Below are positions 8,271-17,518 of a stretch of 64,000 nucleotides of DNA, one piece after another. Numbering within the stretch: position 1 is the first letter of the stretch; each line of letters begins with the position of its first letter. Below the pieces are notes generated by a model. That model saw only the letters and a list, made by a program, of their open reading frames with translations. It ran no database searches and was not told the DNA's origin. A program made the translations under genes and the position numbers. The stretch comes from Micromonospora coxensis (GTDB lineage: Bacteria > Actinomycetota > Actinomycetes > Mycobacteriales > Micromonosporaceae): positions 4,154,001 through 4,218,000 of the forward strand of contig NZ_LT607753.1 in the NCBI RefSeq assembly GCF_900090295.1, read 5' to 3'.

Positions 8271-8666
8271 TCAGCGACCCGCCAGAAGCCGGATCTGCGG
8301 TACGTCCCGGCTCACCACGACCGGCACGGAGCAGTGCCGACAAGACCCGGATGAGGGCCGGACGACGTTGGTCTGGGTGTCGACCTCGCCCGGCTTCTCC
8401 GCCTCCGGACAGCGGTAGCCCAGATTGAGCCGGACCCAGGGTGCTCGGGTGAGGGCAGCGCCAGGCTCGTTCCGCTTCGCGTCGTGGAACGGTGCCCACC
8501 AGTAGTCGACCACTGCACGCAGGCTGGTCTGGTCACGTTCTTCGCAATGGTCGAAGGCCGCGATGCGGCCGGCGGAGTAGTGCCGGCCGAACTCGTCAGC
8601 TGAGGGCTGGGGGTCGAGGGTCGAGGGGCCGAGGGTCGGAAGGCCGTGCGCCGCCGAGTGGCGCAA
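8271..8666 (-). CDS. Hypothetical protein with cysteine pairs
   Basis: The minus-strand frame encodes about 131 residues. The central stretch, including GRIAAFDHCEERDQTSLRAV and then WWAPFHDAKRN, has protein-like composition. Cysteines in YRCPEAE and SCRHC could bind a metal. The only in-frame start is TTG at 8666, and the first 20 residues are of low complexity, so the true start is uncertain or the gene is 5' truncated. I do not recognise the family. It lies between the tRNA and the P-loop gene. Confidence 0.5.
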   Translation of the reverse strand: MRHSAAHGLPTLGPSTLDPQPSADEFGRHYSAGRIAAFDHCEERDQTSLRAVVDYWWAPFHDAKRNEPGAALTRAPWVRLNLGYRCPEAEKPGEVDTQTNVVRPSSGSCRHCSVPVVVSRDVPQIRLLAGR

Positions 8667-8705
8667 CCGGGCCGGCCCCGGAGAGGCTCCGGCAGTACCG
8701 TTCCC

Positions 8706-9392
8706 TCAACCTCGACGGAGCGATTCCACCGCCTGGCCCGGACGTCGGATTCCTGGGTGCCCAGGTCGACGCTCCGTGGCCGGCTCGCTCGGTGTCGAGT
8801 CGTCTCCCGTCGTCGACGGTACGAGCAGGGCGACGACCGCTGCCATGATCGTCTCGACGGCCGGCGTCCCGTCGTCCGAGGTGTCGATCTCGACCACGGC
8901 GTCGACGCCCGCCGGTGGCGCGAAGATCGACCGCTTCATCTCGCCCCGCTGGAACAGGGACAGGAGTTGCTGGTCGACGGCTCCACCGTCGGCCGCCCGA
9001 GCGGCGAGCCGCCGGCCGATGACCGCCTCCTGGGCGACGACGTGCACAGCCAGCACTCGGGTGCTCGGGGGCAGCACAGCCAGCAGCTCGTCGGAGAGCA
9101 CCGAGGACTCGACGACGAAGCTCACTCCCGAGGACGCCAGCAGTCGGACGGCGTCCACCATGACGCCCTCAGCCCGGCGGCTGACGGGACCGCCGGCGAC
9201 GTGGAAGTCCTGGCCGAGCCGGACCCGGCCGTCGTGGGCGACGGAGGCGGAGGACAGCCCGAGGCCCACCTTGAATTCGTCCCGGGTCAGGAACGGGATG
9301 CCGAGACGGCCAGCCGTGGCAGCGGCAATGGTGGTCTTCCCGGCTCCGGGGCACCCGCATACAGCGATCACCACAGGCCGTTCGGTCACCAT
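8706..9392 (-). CDS. P-loop ATPase/kinase-like protein
   Basis: The 228-residue protein begins MVTERPVVIAVCGCPGAGKT, placing the Walker A motif GCPGAGKT at residues 13-20. This is the layout of AAA_33-type small-molecule kinases and zeta-toxin-like phosphotransferases. The phosphate acceptor cannot be deduced. ATG at 9390-9392 is chosen because it gives the P-loop the usual distance from the N-terminus; the frame is open further upstream but that extension is not protein-like. The last 30 residues are disordered and Pro/Arg rich. Transcribed divergently from the GH3 gene at 9595. Confidence 0.82.
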   Translation of the reverse strand: MVTERPVVIAVCGCPGAGKTTIAAATAGRLGIPFLTRDEFKVGLGLSSASVAHDGRVRLGQDFHVAGGPVSRRAEGVMVDAVRLLASSGVSFVVESSVLSDELLAVLPPSTRVLAVHVVAQEAVIGRRLAARAADGGAVDQQLLSLFQRGEMKRSIFAPPAGVDAVVEIDTSDDGTPAVETIMAAVVALLVPSTTGDDSTPSEPATERRPGHPGIRRPGQAVESLRRG

Positions 9393-9594
9393 CCGTCGAT
9401 CTTGGCAGACCAACAGACGCGTCGTGAGGAAGGGATACCGCTCGAACCCCCTCGGCCACCAGCGACCGTCCTCGGCGTTCCGCCACTCTCGGGTGATTCG
9501 AAAGCGACAGAACCCCACATTCATGTCCAGACGGGCAGGGTGCGTGGAGGTGGACCCCGACCGTCGAGGTCACTGATCGCTGGAGGGCAACCCT

Positions 9595-11466
9595 ATGTTC
9601 CGTCGGCTCACCCACGCTGTGCTGCGGGTTCCCGTCGTGCTCGTCACCTCGTGCGGCCTCGTTCTCTCCGCCGGCGGATCGGCCGGGGTGGGCGCGGTTC
9701 CCGAGGCTGTCGGGTACCGGGCCGACGGCGGTCCGGCTCCGGACGACCCGGTGGACCGGCGGATCCGAACGGTGATGGCGGAGATGAGCCTGGCGCAGAA
9801 GGTCGGCCAGATGTTCGTCCTCCAGGTGAACGGGGACACCGCGACGACGACGAACCCCACCGATGTGGCGGCCAACCAGGCGCTCTACGGCAGTGACGTC
9901 CGCAACGGGGCGGAGCTGCTGGCGAAGTTCCACCCCGGCGGCATCATCTACTTCACCAACACCAACAACCTGAACAACCCGCAGCAGGTCGCGCTGCTGT
10001 CGAACGGTCTGCAACGGGCGGCGTCGGCCGACCACGGCGTACCGCTGCAGATCAGCACCGACCAGGAGGGTGGCGTCGTCACCCGGATCCCGCCCCCGTC
10101 GGCGATCTCGCCGGGCAACATGGCGATCGGGGCGACGTTCGACCGCGACGTGTCGTTCTCGACGGCCGCGGTGACCGGCAGGCAGCTCCGGGCGATGGGC
10201 ATCAACATGGACCACGCGCCCGTGGTGGACGTCAACACCAACCCCCGCAACACGGCCGACGGGACGCGTGCCTTCAGCGACCGGACCGAGACGGTGTCCG
10301 CGTTCGGCGCCGCAGCCGTCCTCGGGTACCAGGGCAGCGGGGTGGCTGCCACGGCGAAGCACTTCCCCGGCCTGGGCGACGCGGAGGCCAACCCCGACAC
10401 GGGGATCGCGGTCGTCGACGCGACCCGCGAGGAGATGCTGCGTACGCACATTCCGCCGTTCCGGGCGGCGATCGCCGCCGGAGTGAAGTCGATCATGCCG
10501 ACGGCGGTGATCGTGCCCGCGCTGGATCCCTCCCTGACGCCGGCCATCCTGTCCCGGCCCATCGTGACCGGGCTGCTGCGCGACACGCTGCACTACGACG
10601 GCGTGGTCGTCACCGATGCGCTGCGCGCCGACGCGCTGGCGGCCATCCCGCAGGAGGAGGTGATCCTCGGCGCGATCCGGGCCGGCAATGACGAGTTGCT
10701 CCTGCCCACGGATCCGCCCGCCGCCATCGCCACGGTGCTCGACGCGGTACGCACCGGCGCCGTGAGCCGGCACCGCATCGACCAGTCGGTGTACCGGATC
10801 CTGCGGATGAAGGCCGAGCTGGGGCTCTTCGACGACCCGTTCACCACGAGCGAGGCGGTCGACTCGACGGTCGGCACGCCTGCCGCCCAGCAGGTCATGG
10901 CGGACGCCGCGCGTCGCTCGATCACCCTGCTGCGCAACCAGGCCGGTGTGCTGCCGTTGCCGGCGAACTCCGGTCGCCACGTGCTGGTCACCGGCTGGGG
11001 CGTCAACGCGGTGCCGTCCCTGGCCAACCAACTGTCGTCCAAGGGCCTGGTCGCGACCCCGATGTGGACCGGGTCGCCGGACCAACAGACGATCCGCCAG
11101 GTGGTGGCGGCGGCCGGCGCGAGTGACGTGGTCGTGGTGCTGACCAACAACGCCTGGGGCGACGTGAACCAGCAGAACCTCGTCACCGCGCTGCTGGCGA
11201 CGAACACCCCGGTGGTGACCGTCTCCGTCGGCGGACCGTACGACATCGCCTACTTCCCGGCCGCGCCCACCTACGTGGCGGCGTACGGCTACCGGGACGT
11301 CTCACTCGTCGCCCTGGCGGATGTCCTGGTCGGGGCGGAGCCGGTCGGCCGCCTCCCGGTCACCGTCCGGACCCCGGACGACACGCGCGTCCTCTACCCC
11401 TACGGTTCGGGCATCGGCTACCAGAGGTCGACTCCGGGCGGGTCGGCGGCCGACCGGGGCAGGTGA
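9595..11466 (+). CDS. Secreted glycoside hydrolase family 3 (NagZ-like) protein
   Basis: The 623-residue protein has a Sec signal peptide in residues 1-35, then a GH3 N-terminal TIM barrel and a GH3 C-terminal domain. The nucleophile is probably the Asp of VVVTDAL near residue 340. The family motif KHFPG is present near residue 255 (KHFPGLGDAEANPDTGI). The Asp-His acid/base pair of bacterial NagZ is not in its usual place, since Asp-Thr is followed by Gly. The protein acts outside the cell, perhaps on amino sugars of cell wall or exopolysaccharide. A perfect 18-bp hairpin terminates it. Confidence 0.9.
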   Translation: MFRRLTHAVLRVPVVLVTSCGLVLSAGGSAGVGAVPEAVGYRADGGPAPDDPVDRRIRTVMAEMSLAQKVGQMFVLQVNGDTATTTNPTDVAANQALYGSDVRNGAELLAKFHPGGIIYFTNTNNLNNPQQVALLSNGLQRAASADHGVPLQISTDQEGGVVTRIPPPSAISPGNMAIGATFDRDVSFSTAAVTGRQLRAMGINMDHAPVVDVNTNPRNTADGTRAFSDRTETVSAFGAAAVLGYQGSGVAATAKHFPGLGDAEANPDTGIAVVDATREEMLRTHIPPFRAAIAAGVKSIMPTAVIVPALDPSLTPAILSRPIVTGLLRDTLHYDGVVVTDALRADALAAIPQEEVILGAIRAGNDELLLPTDPPAAIATVLDAVRTGAVSRHRIDQSVYRILRMKAELGLFDDPFTTSEAVDSTVGTPAAQQVMADAARRSITLLRNQAGVLPLPANSGRHVLVTGWGVNAVPSLANQLSSKGLVATPMWTGSPDQQTIRQVVAAAGASDVVVVLTNNAWGDVNQQNLVTALLATNTPVVTVSVGGPYDIAYFPAAPTYVAAYGYRDVSLVALADVLVGAEPVGRLPVTVRTPDDTRVLYPYGSGIGYQRSTPGGSAADRGR

Positions 11467-11483
11467 CCGGCCGAGCCCACGGT

Positions 11484-11522
11484 GACGAGCGGCCGGCGAG
11501 GCAGCCTCGCCGGCCGCTCGTC
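11484..11522 (+). terminator. Perfect 18-bp hairpin after the GH3 gene
   Basis: Arms 11484-11501 and 11505-11522 are exact complements around the loop CAG, 18 bases after the GH3 stop codon. No T-run follows, as is common for actinobacterial terminators. Confidence 0.85.
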
Positions 11523-11617
11523 AGGTCCGCCGCGATCTGTCCGCCGGGTCGGTGACGGGGCAGCGACCGTCGGTGGCCGTGGTCGATACTGCGGATCCGA
11601 GTATCGACAGGAGAGTC

Positions 11618-12346
11618 GTGAACAGTCATACACAGTGGATCCTCAGTGCCCTCGCCGTTCCGCTCGTCCTGCTGGCGGGCCACGGCGCGGTCGGGCTGGG
11701 TCAGGCGTCGGCGCCGTCGTCGCGGCAGGAGGTGGGCACCATTCCGGGCAGCGTCGCCGAGTACCCGTCGATGACCGCGCTGCGCAAGGTCGAGAAGGAG
11801 GGGGAGGCCTACGACCTCACCTGGACGGTCACCGGCTCACCGCTGATCGTCGTCGCCCCGCACGGCGGCGCGATCGAGCCGCGTACCAGCGAGATCGCGA
11901 GCGCGATCGCGGGCGCCGAGCACACCCAGTGCCAGTTCAAGGGCACGCTGCCGGCCGGCCAGAACTTCCCGAGGCTGCACGTGACCAGCACCAACTGGGA
12001 CGTCGAGGAGTGCCTGATCCTGATCCGCCAGCGGACGCACGCGTTGTCGATCCACGGCATGGCCGGCTCGGACAAGACGGTCCACATCGGTGGGCGGGAC
12101 GCCGCCACCGGTGCCGAGTTGGCGGCGGCCCTGGGCGCCATCGACGGCATCAACGTGGTCTACCCCGCGACCGGTAACGTCGCCGGCACGCTGCCGGAGA
12201 ACTTCGTCAACAAGGACGCCGACGGTCAAGGGGTCCAGCTCGAACTGACGAACGCCCTGCGGATGGAGCTGTTCCCGACGAAGGACGCGCCGCCCTCGTC
12301 GCGCGGGCAGGCGTTCGTCGACGCCGTGCGGGGCGTGTACTCCTGA
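11618..12346 (+). CDS. Secreted poly-gamma-glutamate hydrolase family protein
   Basis: The 242-residue protein has a signal peptide (residues 1-30) and a domain of the PF05908 poly-gamma-glutamate hydrolase type. Candidate zinc ligands are the His of APHGG and the Glu of AIEP near residues 81-87, and the His of LSIHGM near 145. Phage homologues are zinc carboxypeptidase-like enzymes that cut gamma-glutamyl polymers; chromosomal secreted homologues are uncharacterised. The GTG at 11618 with AGGAGA at 11609 decides the start. Hairpins on both sides make it a single-gene unit. Confidence 0.85.
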   Translation: MNSHTQWILSALAVPLVLLAGHGAVGLGQASAPSSRQEVGTIPGSVAEYPSMTALRKVEKEGEAYDLTWTVTGSPLIVVAPHGGAIEPRTSEIASAIAGAEHTQCQFKGTLPAGQNFPRLHVTSTNWDVEECLILIRQRTHALSIHGMAGSDKTVHIGGRDAATGAELAAALGAIDGINVVYPATGNVAGTLPENFVNKDADGQGVQLELTNALRMELFPTKDAPPSSRGQAFVDAVRGVYS

Positions 12347-12410
12347 CCGTTCCCCGCCGGCCCGCGTGAGCCCGCGGTGGGTGGCGCTCGCTGCCGAGTG
12401 GTCCGGATGG

Positions 12411-12444
12411 AAGGCGGCTGCCGTGCCGGTACGGCAGCCGCCTT
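12411..12444 (+). terminator. Hairpin terminator
   Basis: Arms 12411-12424 (AAGGCGGCTGCCGT) and 12431-12444 are perfect complements around a six-base loop, 65 bases after the poly-gamma-glutamate hydrolase-like gene. Confidence 0.85.
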
Positions 12445-12549
12445 TCGCGTACCGGTGGGGGCCCGCCGAGCGGCCCGGAGGGCGGGACATCCACCTCCGT
12501 CGCACCCCGTTACCGTTTCGTTACTTCCCTGGAGCGACGTCAGCCAATA

Positions 12550-12566
12550 TGTTGTCCCTTACAACA
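12550..12566. promoter_or_regulatory. Inverted repeat TGTTGT-N5-ACAACA upstream of the large GH3 gene
   Basis: A perfect 6-bp inverted repeat (TGTTGTcccttACAACA) lies in the only AT-richer part of the 12445-12714 spacer, 8 bases before the LacI-type palindrome. It may be part of a promoter or a second operator. The role is inferred from position only. Confidence 0.45.
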
Positions 12567-12573
12567 ATCGACG

Positions 12574-12585
12574 GAGAGCGTTCTC
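12574..12585. promoter_or_regulatory. Candidate LacI-family operator, site 1
   Basis: GAGAGCGTTCTC is one base away from the perfect palindrome GAGAGCGCTCTC, which is found again at 17522-17533. Centred CG palindromes of this form are typical of LacI-family repressors of sugar genes in actinobacteria. It lies about 130 bases before the GTG of the large GH3 gene. Confidence 0.6.
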
Positions 12586-12714
12586 ACGTCACCCTACCGT
12601 GACGCACCGCCCGTACCCGTCGGTGACGCCCGTCTGTCCACCCGCCGCGAGCCCCGCCGGCGCGCGGTCGATCCACCCTGCCCGCGTACCCCCACCCCCA
12701 CCACAGGAGGCACC

Positions 12715-15700
12715 GTGCACCCCGACCCTGATCGCAGGCGGCGGGGCGGTTCCCGTACCCGGACCGCCGCCCTGCTCGCCCTCGCCCTGCCCGCGTCGTT
12801 ACTGGTCACACCGACGGTGGCGCAGGCCGTGCCGGACCACGTCACGGCCCGCGCCGTCGCCGCCGAGCCGCCGCCGGCCGGCGTCCGGCGGACCGTCGAG
12901 GACTACGAGGACGGCGTCCCGCCCGAGGTCGCGCTCTTCGCCTCCACCGACGCCGAGCGGCCCGAGGTGGCCACCGTCGCGACGGGCGACCGGCCGGGCG
13001 CGGGTGACGGCGACGACGCCTTCGCCGTCCGGTACGACATCGACGGCTGGGGCGGCTTCACCCACAACTTCACCGCCCCGGACGGCCACCAGGACTGGCG
13101 GGCGTACGACGGGTTCTCGTTCTGGGTCAAGGGGGAGGGCAGCGGCCGGAGCGTCCAGTTCGAGATCAAGGACGGTGGCGCGCACGGCGAGGCGTCGGAG
13201 CTGTGGGAGTCGTCCTTCGTCGACGACTCCACCGGCTGGAAGCAGGTCCGCACGACCTTCCCGGAATTCGCCTGGCGCACCAGCTACCAGCCGGCCGACG
13301 GTCCGAAGGACCGGGAACTCCAGCTCGACCGGATGTGGGGGTTCGCGGTCAACCTGCCGCAGGGCGCCGGTGAGCTGCGCTTCGACCAGGTGGAGCTGTT
13401 CACCAACGTGGCGACGGTCGCCGACTTCGAGGCCCCGCGCCCGCCGCTGGACCCGCCCGCGGGGCAGCCCGGTGTCTCCACCTTCGCCGGCGACGCCTCC
13501 CGCGTGCCGAAGCTGAGCTACGTCGACGCGCCCCGCGACGGCGCGCCCGCCGGCAACCAGGCCCTGGCCGTGGCGGTCGACACCACCACCAGCTGGGCGG
13601 GCTTCTCGCACAATCTGAGTTTCGACACCGACCCGCAGGACTGGAGCCGCTTCGGCGGGTTCCGGTTCTGGTACTTCAGCCCGCTGACCGTGCCGCCGGC
13701 CGCGCCCGGCGCCGGCCGCCGGATCGACCTGGAGATCAAGGACGGCGGGGCGGACGCCGACCACAGCGAGCTCTGGACCACCAGCTTCACCGAGGACTGG
13801 GTCGGCTGGCGGCTGGTCGAGATCCCCTTCTCCCGGTTCGCGTACCGGACCGACTACCAGCCCGTCGGCGGCATCAACAAGGAGTTGGACCTCGACCGGA
13901 TGTGGGGCTACGCCATGCAGCCCCGCTCCGGCTACGCCGACACCTTCCGCATCGACGACGTCCAGGTGTACGGCGTACCCGAGGTGAAGCCGACCGTGCG
14001 GGTGGACGCCACCCCGGCGGTCAGCCTGCTCGACGAGGGTGGGTCGGCGACCGTGACGCTCCGGCTCACCACCACCGGTGGCGCGCCGCTGGAGCGCGAC
14101 GTGACCCTCCGGTACGCCACGGGCAGCGGGTCCGCCACCGCCGGCGAGGACTACGAGCCGGTCGAGGGTGAGTTCGTCCTCCCCGCCGGCACCGCGTCCG
14201 GCACCACCCGGCAGATCACCGTGTCCACACGCCCCGACGACCGGGCCGAGACGGCGGAGAACATCCCGCTGACCATCTCCGGCAGCGGCGTCGCCGTCAC
14301 CGAGGACCTGCCGAACATCGTGGTCAACGCGCACGGCCTGCCGTACCTGGACGCGTCGCGGCCGGTCCGGGAGCGGGTCGCGGACCTGCTCGGGCGGATG
14401 TCGGTGGAGGAGAAGGTCGGCCAGATGACCCAGGCCGAGCGCAACGCCCTCGACGCCCCCGACGACCCGGCCACCTGGCGGCTCGGCTCGCTGCTCTCCG
14501 GCGGCGGCTCGGTGCCCGACCCGAACACCCCGGCGTCCTGGGCGGACATGGTCGACGGCTACCAGACCCGCGCGCTGCAGACCCGGTTGCAGATCCCGCT
14601 GGTCTACGGCGTCGACTCGGTGCACGGCCACGGCAACCTCCGGGGCGCCACGATCTTCCCGCACAACATCGGGCTCGGCGCGGCCCGTGACCCGGGCCTG
14701 GTCGAGCGGGCCGGGCACGTCACCGCGAAGGAGACCCGGGCGACCGGGCCGCAGTGGGCGTTCGCGCCCTGTGTCTGCGTGGCCCGCGACGACCGGTGGG
14801 GGCGTACCTACGAGTCCTTCGGGGAGGACCCGGCGCTGGTGGTCGCCAACGAGACGGTGATCGACGGGCTCCAGGGCCGCTCGCTCGCCGACCGCGACAA
14901 CGCCGACCGGGTGCTCGCCTCGGTGAAGCACTACGCCGGCGACGGCGGGACCACGTACCAGCCGGGCAGTGGGGGGTACCGGATCGACCAGGGCGTCACC
15001 ACGATGAGCCGGGCCGAGTTCGACCGCGTCCACCTCGGGCCGTACGTGCCGGCGGTGCGCCGGCACCACGCCGGGACGATCATGCCGTCGTACTCCAGCG
15101 TAGACTTCACCGACGACGGGGTGGGCAACCCGGTCAAGATGCACGCCCACAAGGAGCTGCTCACCGACGTCCTCAAGCAGAAGATCGGCTTCGACGGCTT
15201 CCTGATCAGCGACTACGCCGCGATCGACCAGATCCCCGGCGACTACGCCAGTGACGTGCGCACCTCGATCAACGCCGGACTCGACATGATCATGGTGCCG
15301 AACGAGTACCAGCGCTTCGAGGAGACGCTGCTCGCGGAGATCGAGGCCGGGACGGTGCCGATGTCCCGCATCGACGACGCGGTCGGCCGGATCCTGACCC
15401 AGAAGTTCCACCTCGGCCTCTTCGAGCAGCCGTTCACCGACCGGACCCACCTGGCCGACGTGGGCTCGCCCGCGCACCGGGCGGTGGCCCGCGAGGCGGC
15501 GGCGAAGTCGCAGGTGCTGCTCCGCGACAACGGTCGGGTGCTGCCGCTGCCCACCACCGGCAAGGTCTACGTCGCGGGCGGCAACGCCGACGACGTCGGC
15601 GCGCAGGCCGGCGGCTGGACCATCACCTGGCAGGGCGGCAACGGCGACATCACCCCCGGCACCAGCATCGTCGAGGGCATCCGGCAGGTGGCCCCGGACG

Positions 15701-16533
15701 CCGAGGTGACCTTCAGCGCCGACGCCTCCGCGCCGCTGGCCGGGCACGACCGGGCCGTCGTCGTCATCGGCGAGCGGCCGTACGCCGAGGGCCAGGGCGA
15801 CGTCGGCAACAACGGGTTCACCATGACGGTGAGCGCCGCCGAGCGGGACCTCGTCCGGAAGGTCTGCGCGGCGGTGGCCGACTGCGTCGTGCTTGTGGTG
15901 TCGGGTCGCCCGCTCGTGCTCGACGACGCGCTCGCCGGGGCGGACGCCGTGGTGGCCTCCTGGCTGCCCGGCACCGAGGGCGCCGGCGTGGCGGACGTGC
16001 TCTTCGGCAAGCGCCCGTTCACTGGTCGGCTGCCGGTGTCCTGGCCGCGTTCGCTGGCGCAGGAGCCGGTCAACGTCGGCGACGCCGGCTACGACCCGCT
16101 GTACCCGTACGGCTGGGGTCTGCGTACCGATCCGACCCGGGACCGGGTGCGGGAGCTGCGCGCCGGGTTGGCGGCGGTCGAGGGCGACGGCCGGATCCGC
16201 GCCGCGCTGGCCCTGCTGGACCGGTCGCTGCGCGACGGGAGGTCGTGGCACGCCGACGGCTCGGTCCGCGACGAGCGCCGGGTCGTCAAGGACCTGGTGG
16301 CGGTCTCGGCCCTGCTGGCCCTCACCGAGCGGGACGGGGCCGCGCAGCACGAGCTGCTGGTGTCGGCGCTGCGGGACGTCGCGCAGGCGGCGATCGCGCG
16401 GGACGGGACCACGGCCGCCTCGGCCGGGCGGACGTCCACGCTGACCGCCGACGCGGAGCACGCGTTGCTGGTCGGCGAGCCGACCAGGGCGGTGCTCAAG
16501 CTCGCCGAGGCCTGGCGGGTCGCCGCGGGTTGA
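12715..16533 (+). CDS. Large secreted multidomain GH3 glucan hydrolase
   Basis: The 1272-residue protein has a signal peptide (about 1-42). Two related beta-sandwich domains follow at roughly 60-235 and 255-435, sharing EIKDGGA, SELW, LDRMWG and resembling CIA30/CBM11-type carbohydrate-binding modules. A Calx-beta-like domain spans about 440-545 (SATAGEDYEPVEGEFVLPAG). A complete GH3 enzyme lies at about 560-1105, with KHYAGDGGT near 738 and the nucleophile Asp of LISDYAAID near 833. The helical tail (1105-1272) is unassigned. Closest known function is exo-1,3/1,4-beta-glucanase. Start GTG at 12715 has AGGAGG at 12705-12710. Confidence 0.93.
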   Translation: MHPDPDRRRRGGSRTRTAALLALALPASLLVTPTVAQAVPDHVTARAVAAEPPPAGVRRTVEDYEDGVPPEVALFASTDAERPEVATVATGDRPGAGDGDDAFAVRYDIDGWGGFTHNFTAPDGHQDWRAYDGFSFWVKGEGSGRSVQFEIKDGGAHGEASELWESSFVDDSTGWKQVRTTFPEFAWRTSYQPADGPKDRELQLDRMWGFAVNLPQGAGELRFDQVELFTNVATVADFEAPRPPLDPPAGQPGVSTFAGDASRVPKLSYVDAPRDGAPAGNQALAVAVDTTTSWAGFSHNLSFDTDPQDWSRFGGFRFWYFSPLTVPPAAPGAGRRIDLEIKDGGADADHSELWTTSFTEDWVGWRLVEIPFSRFAYRTDYQPVGGINKELDLDRMWGYAMQPRSGYADTFRIDDVQVYGVPEVKPTVRVDATPAVSLLDEGGSATVTLRLTTTGGAPLERDVTLRYATGSGSATAGEDYEPVEGEFVLPAGTASGTTRQITVSTRPDDRAETAENIPLTISGSGVAVTEDLPNIVVNAHGLPYLDASRPVRERVADLLGRMSVEEKVGQMTQAERNALDAPDDPATWRLGSLLSGGGSVPDPNTPASWADMVDGYQTRALQTRLQIPLVYGVDSVHGHGNLRGATIFPHNIGLGAARDPGLVERAGHVTAKETRATGPQWAFAPCVCVARDDRWGRTYESFGEDPALVVANETVIDGLQGRSLADRDNADRVLASVKHYAGDGGTTYQPGSGGYRIDQGVTTMSRAEFDRVHLGPYVPAVRRHHAGTIMPSYSSVDFTDDGVGNPVKMHAHKELLTDVLKQKIGFDGFLISDYAAIDQIPGDYASDVRTSINAGLDMIMVPNEYQRFEETLLAEIEAGTVPMSRIDDAVGRILTQKFHLGLFEQPFTDRTHLADVGSPAHRAVAREAAAKSQVLLRDNGRVLPLPTTGKVYVAGGNADDVGAQAGGWTITWQGGNGDITPGTSIVEGIRQVAPDAEVTFSADASAPLAGHDRAVVVIGERPYAEGQGDVGNNGFTMTVSAAERDLVRKVCAAVADCVVLVVSGRPLVLDDALAGADAVVASWLPGTEGAGVADVLFGKRPFTGRLPVSWPRSLAQEPVNVGDAGYDPLYPYGWGLRTDPTRDRVRELRAGLAAVEGDGRIRAALALLDRSLRDGRSWHADGSVRDERRVVKDLVAVSALLALTERDGAAQHELLVSALRDVAQAAIARDGTTAASAGRTSTLTADAEHALLVGEPTRAVLKLAEAWRVAAG

Positions 16534-16601
16534 CCCACCTGGGCGGCGTCCCGGTCCGATCCGGATCGGGACGCCGCCCGGGCGTTCCGGCCGCCTTCGC
16601 C

Positions 16602-17075
16602 TCAGACCTCGGCCGCGTAGTGCCGCAGCAGGCCGGGCCAGCCGCCCTCGCCGCCCACCCCGGCGCGGACGCCCTCCCAACCGGGCCCGTGCGCGTCGAG
16701 CCGGTCGTGGACCAGGTCGACCCGGGTGCCCCGGTCGGTCGGGGTGAACGTGACGGTGACCCGGCTGCCGGTCGCGTCCGGTGCGGGCACCGCCCAGTCC
16801 GGGCCGATGAGCCAGGAGAAGGCGAAGGTGCGGGGTGGCTCCCAGGTGAGCACCCGGCCCCAGACGCACACCTCGCCGGCGTCGTTCTCCTCCCAGACCC
16901 GTCCGCCCTCGTGCGGGTCCACGCCGACCTGCTTGAGTTCGCCGGGCAGCAGGTGGTGGTGTCGGTTCCACCAGCGGTCCAGGCCGCGGGTGAAGACGGT
17001 GAAGGCGTGGTCGGGCGCGGCGGCGACCTCGATGCTGCTGCGGACGACGGTCGGCTCGTCGACGTCGGTTGTCAC
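16602..17075 (-). CDS. AHSA1/SRPBCC domain protein
   Basis: The 157-residue protein has the START-like fold of the Aha1 C-terminal family: IEVAAAPDHAFTVFTRGLDRWW at the N-terminus, GGRVWEEND and TFAFSWL in the middle, and VTVTFTPTDRGTRVDLVHDRL near the end. Such proteins bind hydrophobic ligands; the actual ligand is unknown. The GTG start overlaps the stop of the ArsR gene (GTGA), giving the common ArsR-AHSA1 two-gene operon. Confidence 0.9.
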   Translation of the reverse strand: MTTDVDEPTVVRSSIEVAAAPDHAFTVFTRGLDRWWNRHHHLLPGELKQVGVDPHEGGRVWEENDAGEVCVWGRVLTWEPPRTFAFSWLIGPDWAVPAPDATGSRVTVTFTPTDRGTRVDLVHDRLDAHGPGWEGVRAGVGGEGGWPGLLRHYAAEV

Positions 17076-17389
17076 GATTTCTCCTCCGGTTGTTCCACGG
17101 CCTGCGCGAACGCGGCCAGGGCCTGGTTCCAGAACTGGTCGAAGTAGCCGCGTACGGCCGCCAGGCCCTGCGGGTCCAGCGCGTAGACGCGACGGGTGCC
17201 CACCGGGGTGGACGAGACGAGTCGGGCTTCCTTGAGCACCTTCAGGTGTTGCGAGACCGCAGGGCGGCTGACCGGCAGGTCGGCGGCGATCTCGGCGACG
17301 GAGCGGGGGCCGACGGCGAGGAGTTCGAAGATGGACCGTCGGGTCGGGTCGCCCAGGGCGTCCAGCATCCGCCCTTGGTAAGTTGTCAC
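17072..17389 (-). CDS. ArsR family regulator
   Basis: The 105-residue winged-helix repressor includes DPTRRSIFELLAVGPRSVAE and then SRPAVSQHLKVLKEARLV as recognition helix. It lacks the metal-binding CVC motif and belongs to the group paired with AHSA1 proteins. The GTG at 17387-17389 (VTTYQGRML) is the family-like start; the frame remains open further upstream but without protein-like sequence. It probably represses its own two-gene operon, possibly through the palindrome at 17398. Confidence 0.92.
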   Translation of the reverse strand: MTTYQGRMLDALGDPTRRSIFELLAVGPRSVAEIAADLPVSRPAVSQHLKVLKEARLVSSTPVGTRRVYALDPQGLAAVRGYFDQFWNQALAAFAQAVEQPEEKS

Positions 17390-17397
17390 GAACGGTA

Positions 17398-17407
17398 AGT
17401 CTAGACT
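17398..17407. promoter_or_regulatory. Palindrome at the ArsR promoter
   Basis: AGTCTAGACT is a perfect 10-bp palindrome 9 bases upstream of the ArsR start. Such a position would suit autoregulation of the ArsR/AHSA1 operon. There is no direct proof. Confidence 0.4.
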
Positions 17408-17518
17408 AACGGATGTCCCGGTCAAGGTTCGCGGCGATGACCTCTGGCGCGATCGGCGTCGAGGCGGTAGAAACGGCGGCATCCCCTGTTACCTCCAGCG
17501 GGACGCCCGACGGCCATC

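Noticed and set aside
12799..16971. A 1390-codon open frame on the minus strand
   Set aside because: It is the antisense of the large GH3 gene, caused by high GC; its translation is Arg/Gly/Val rich without any domain.
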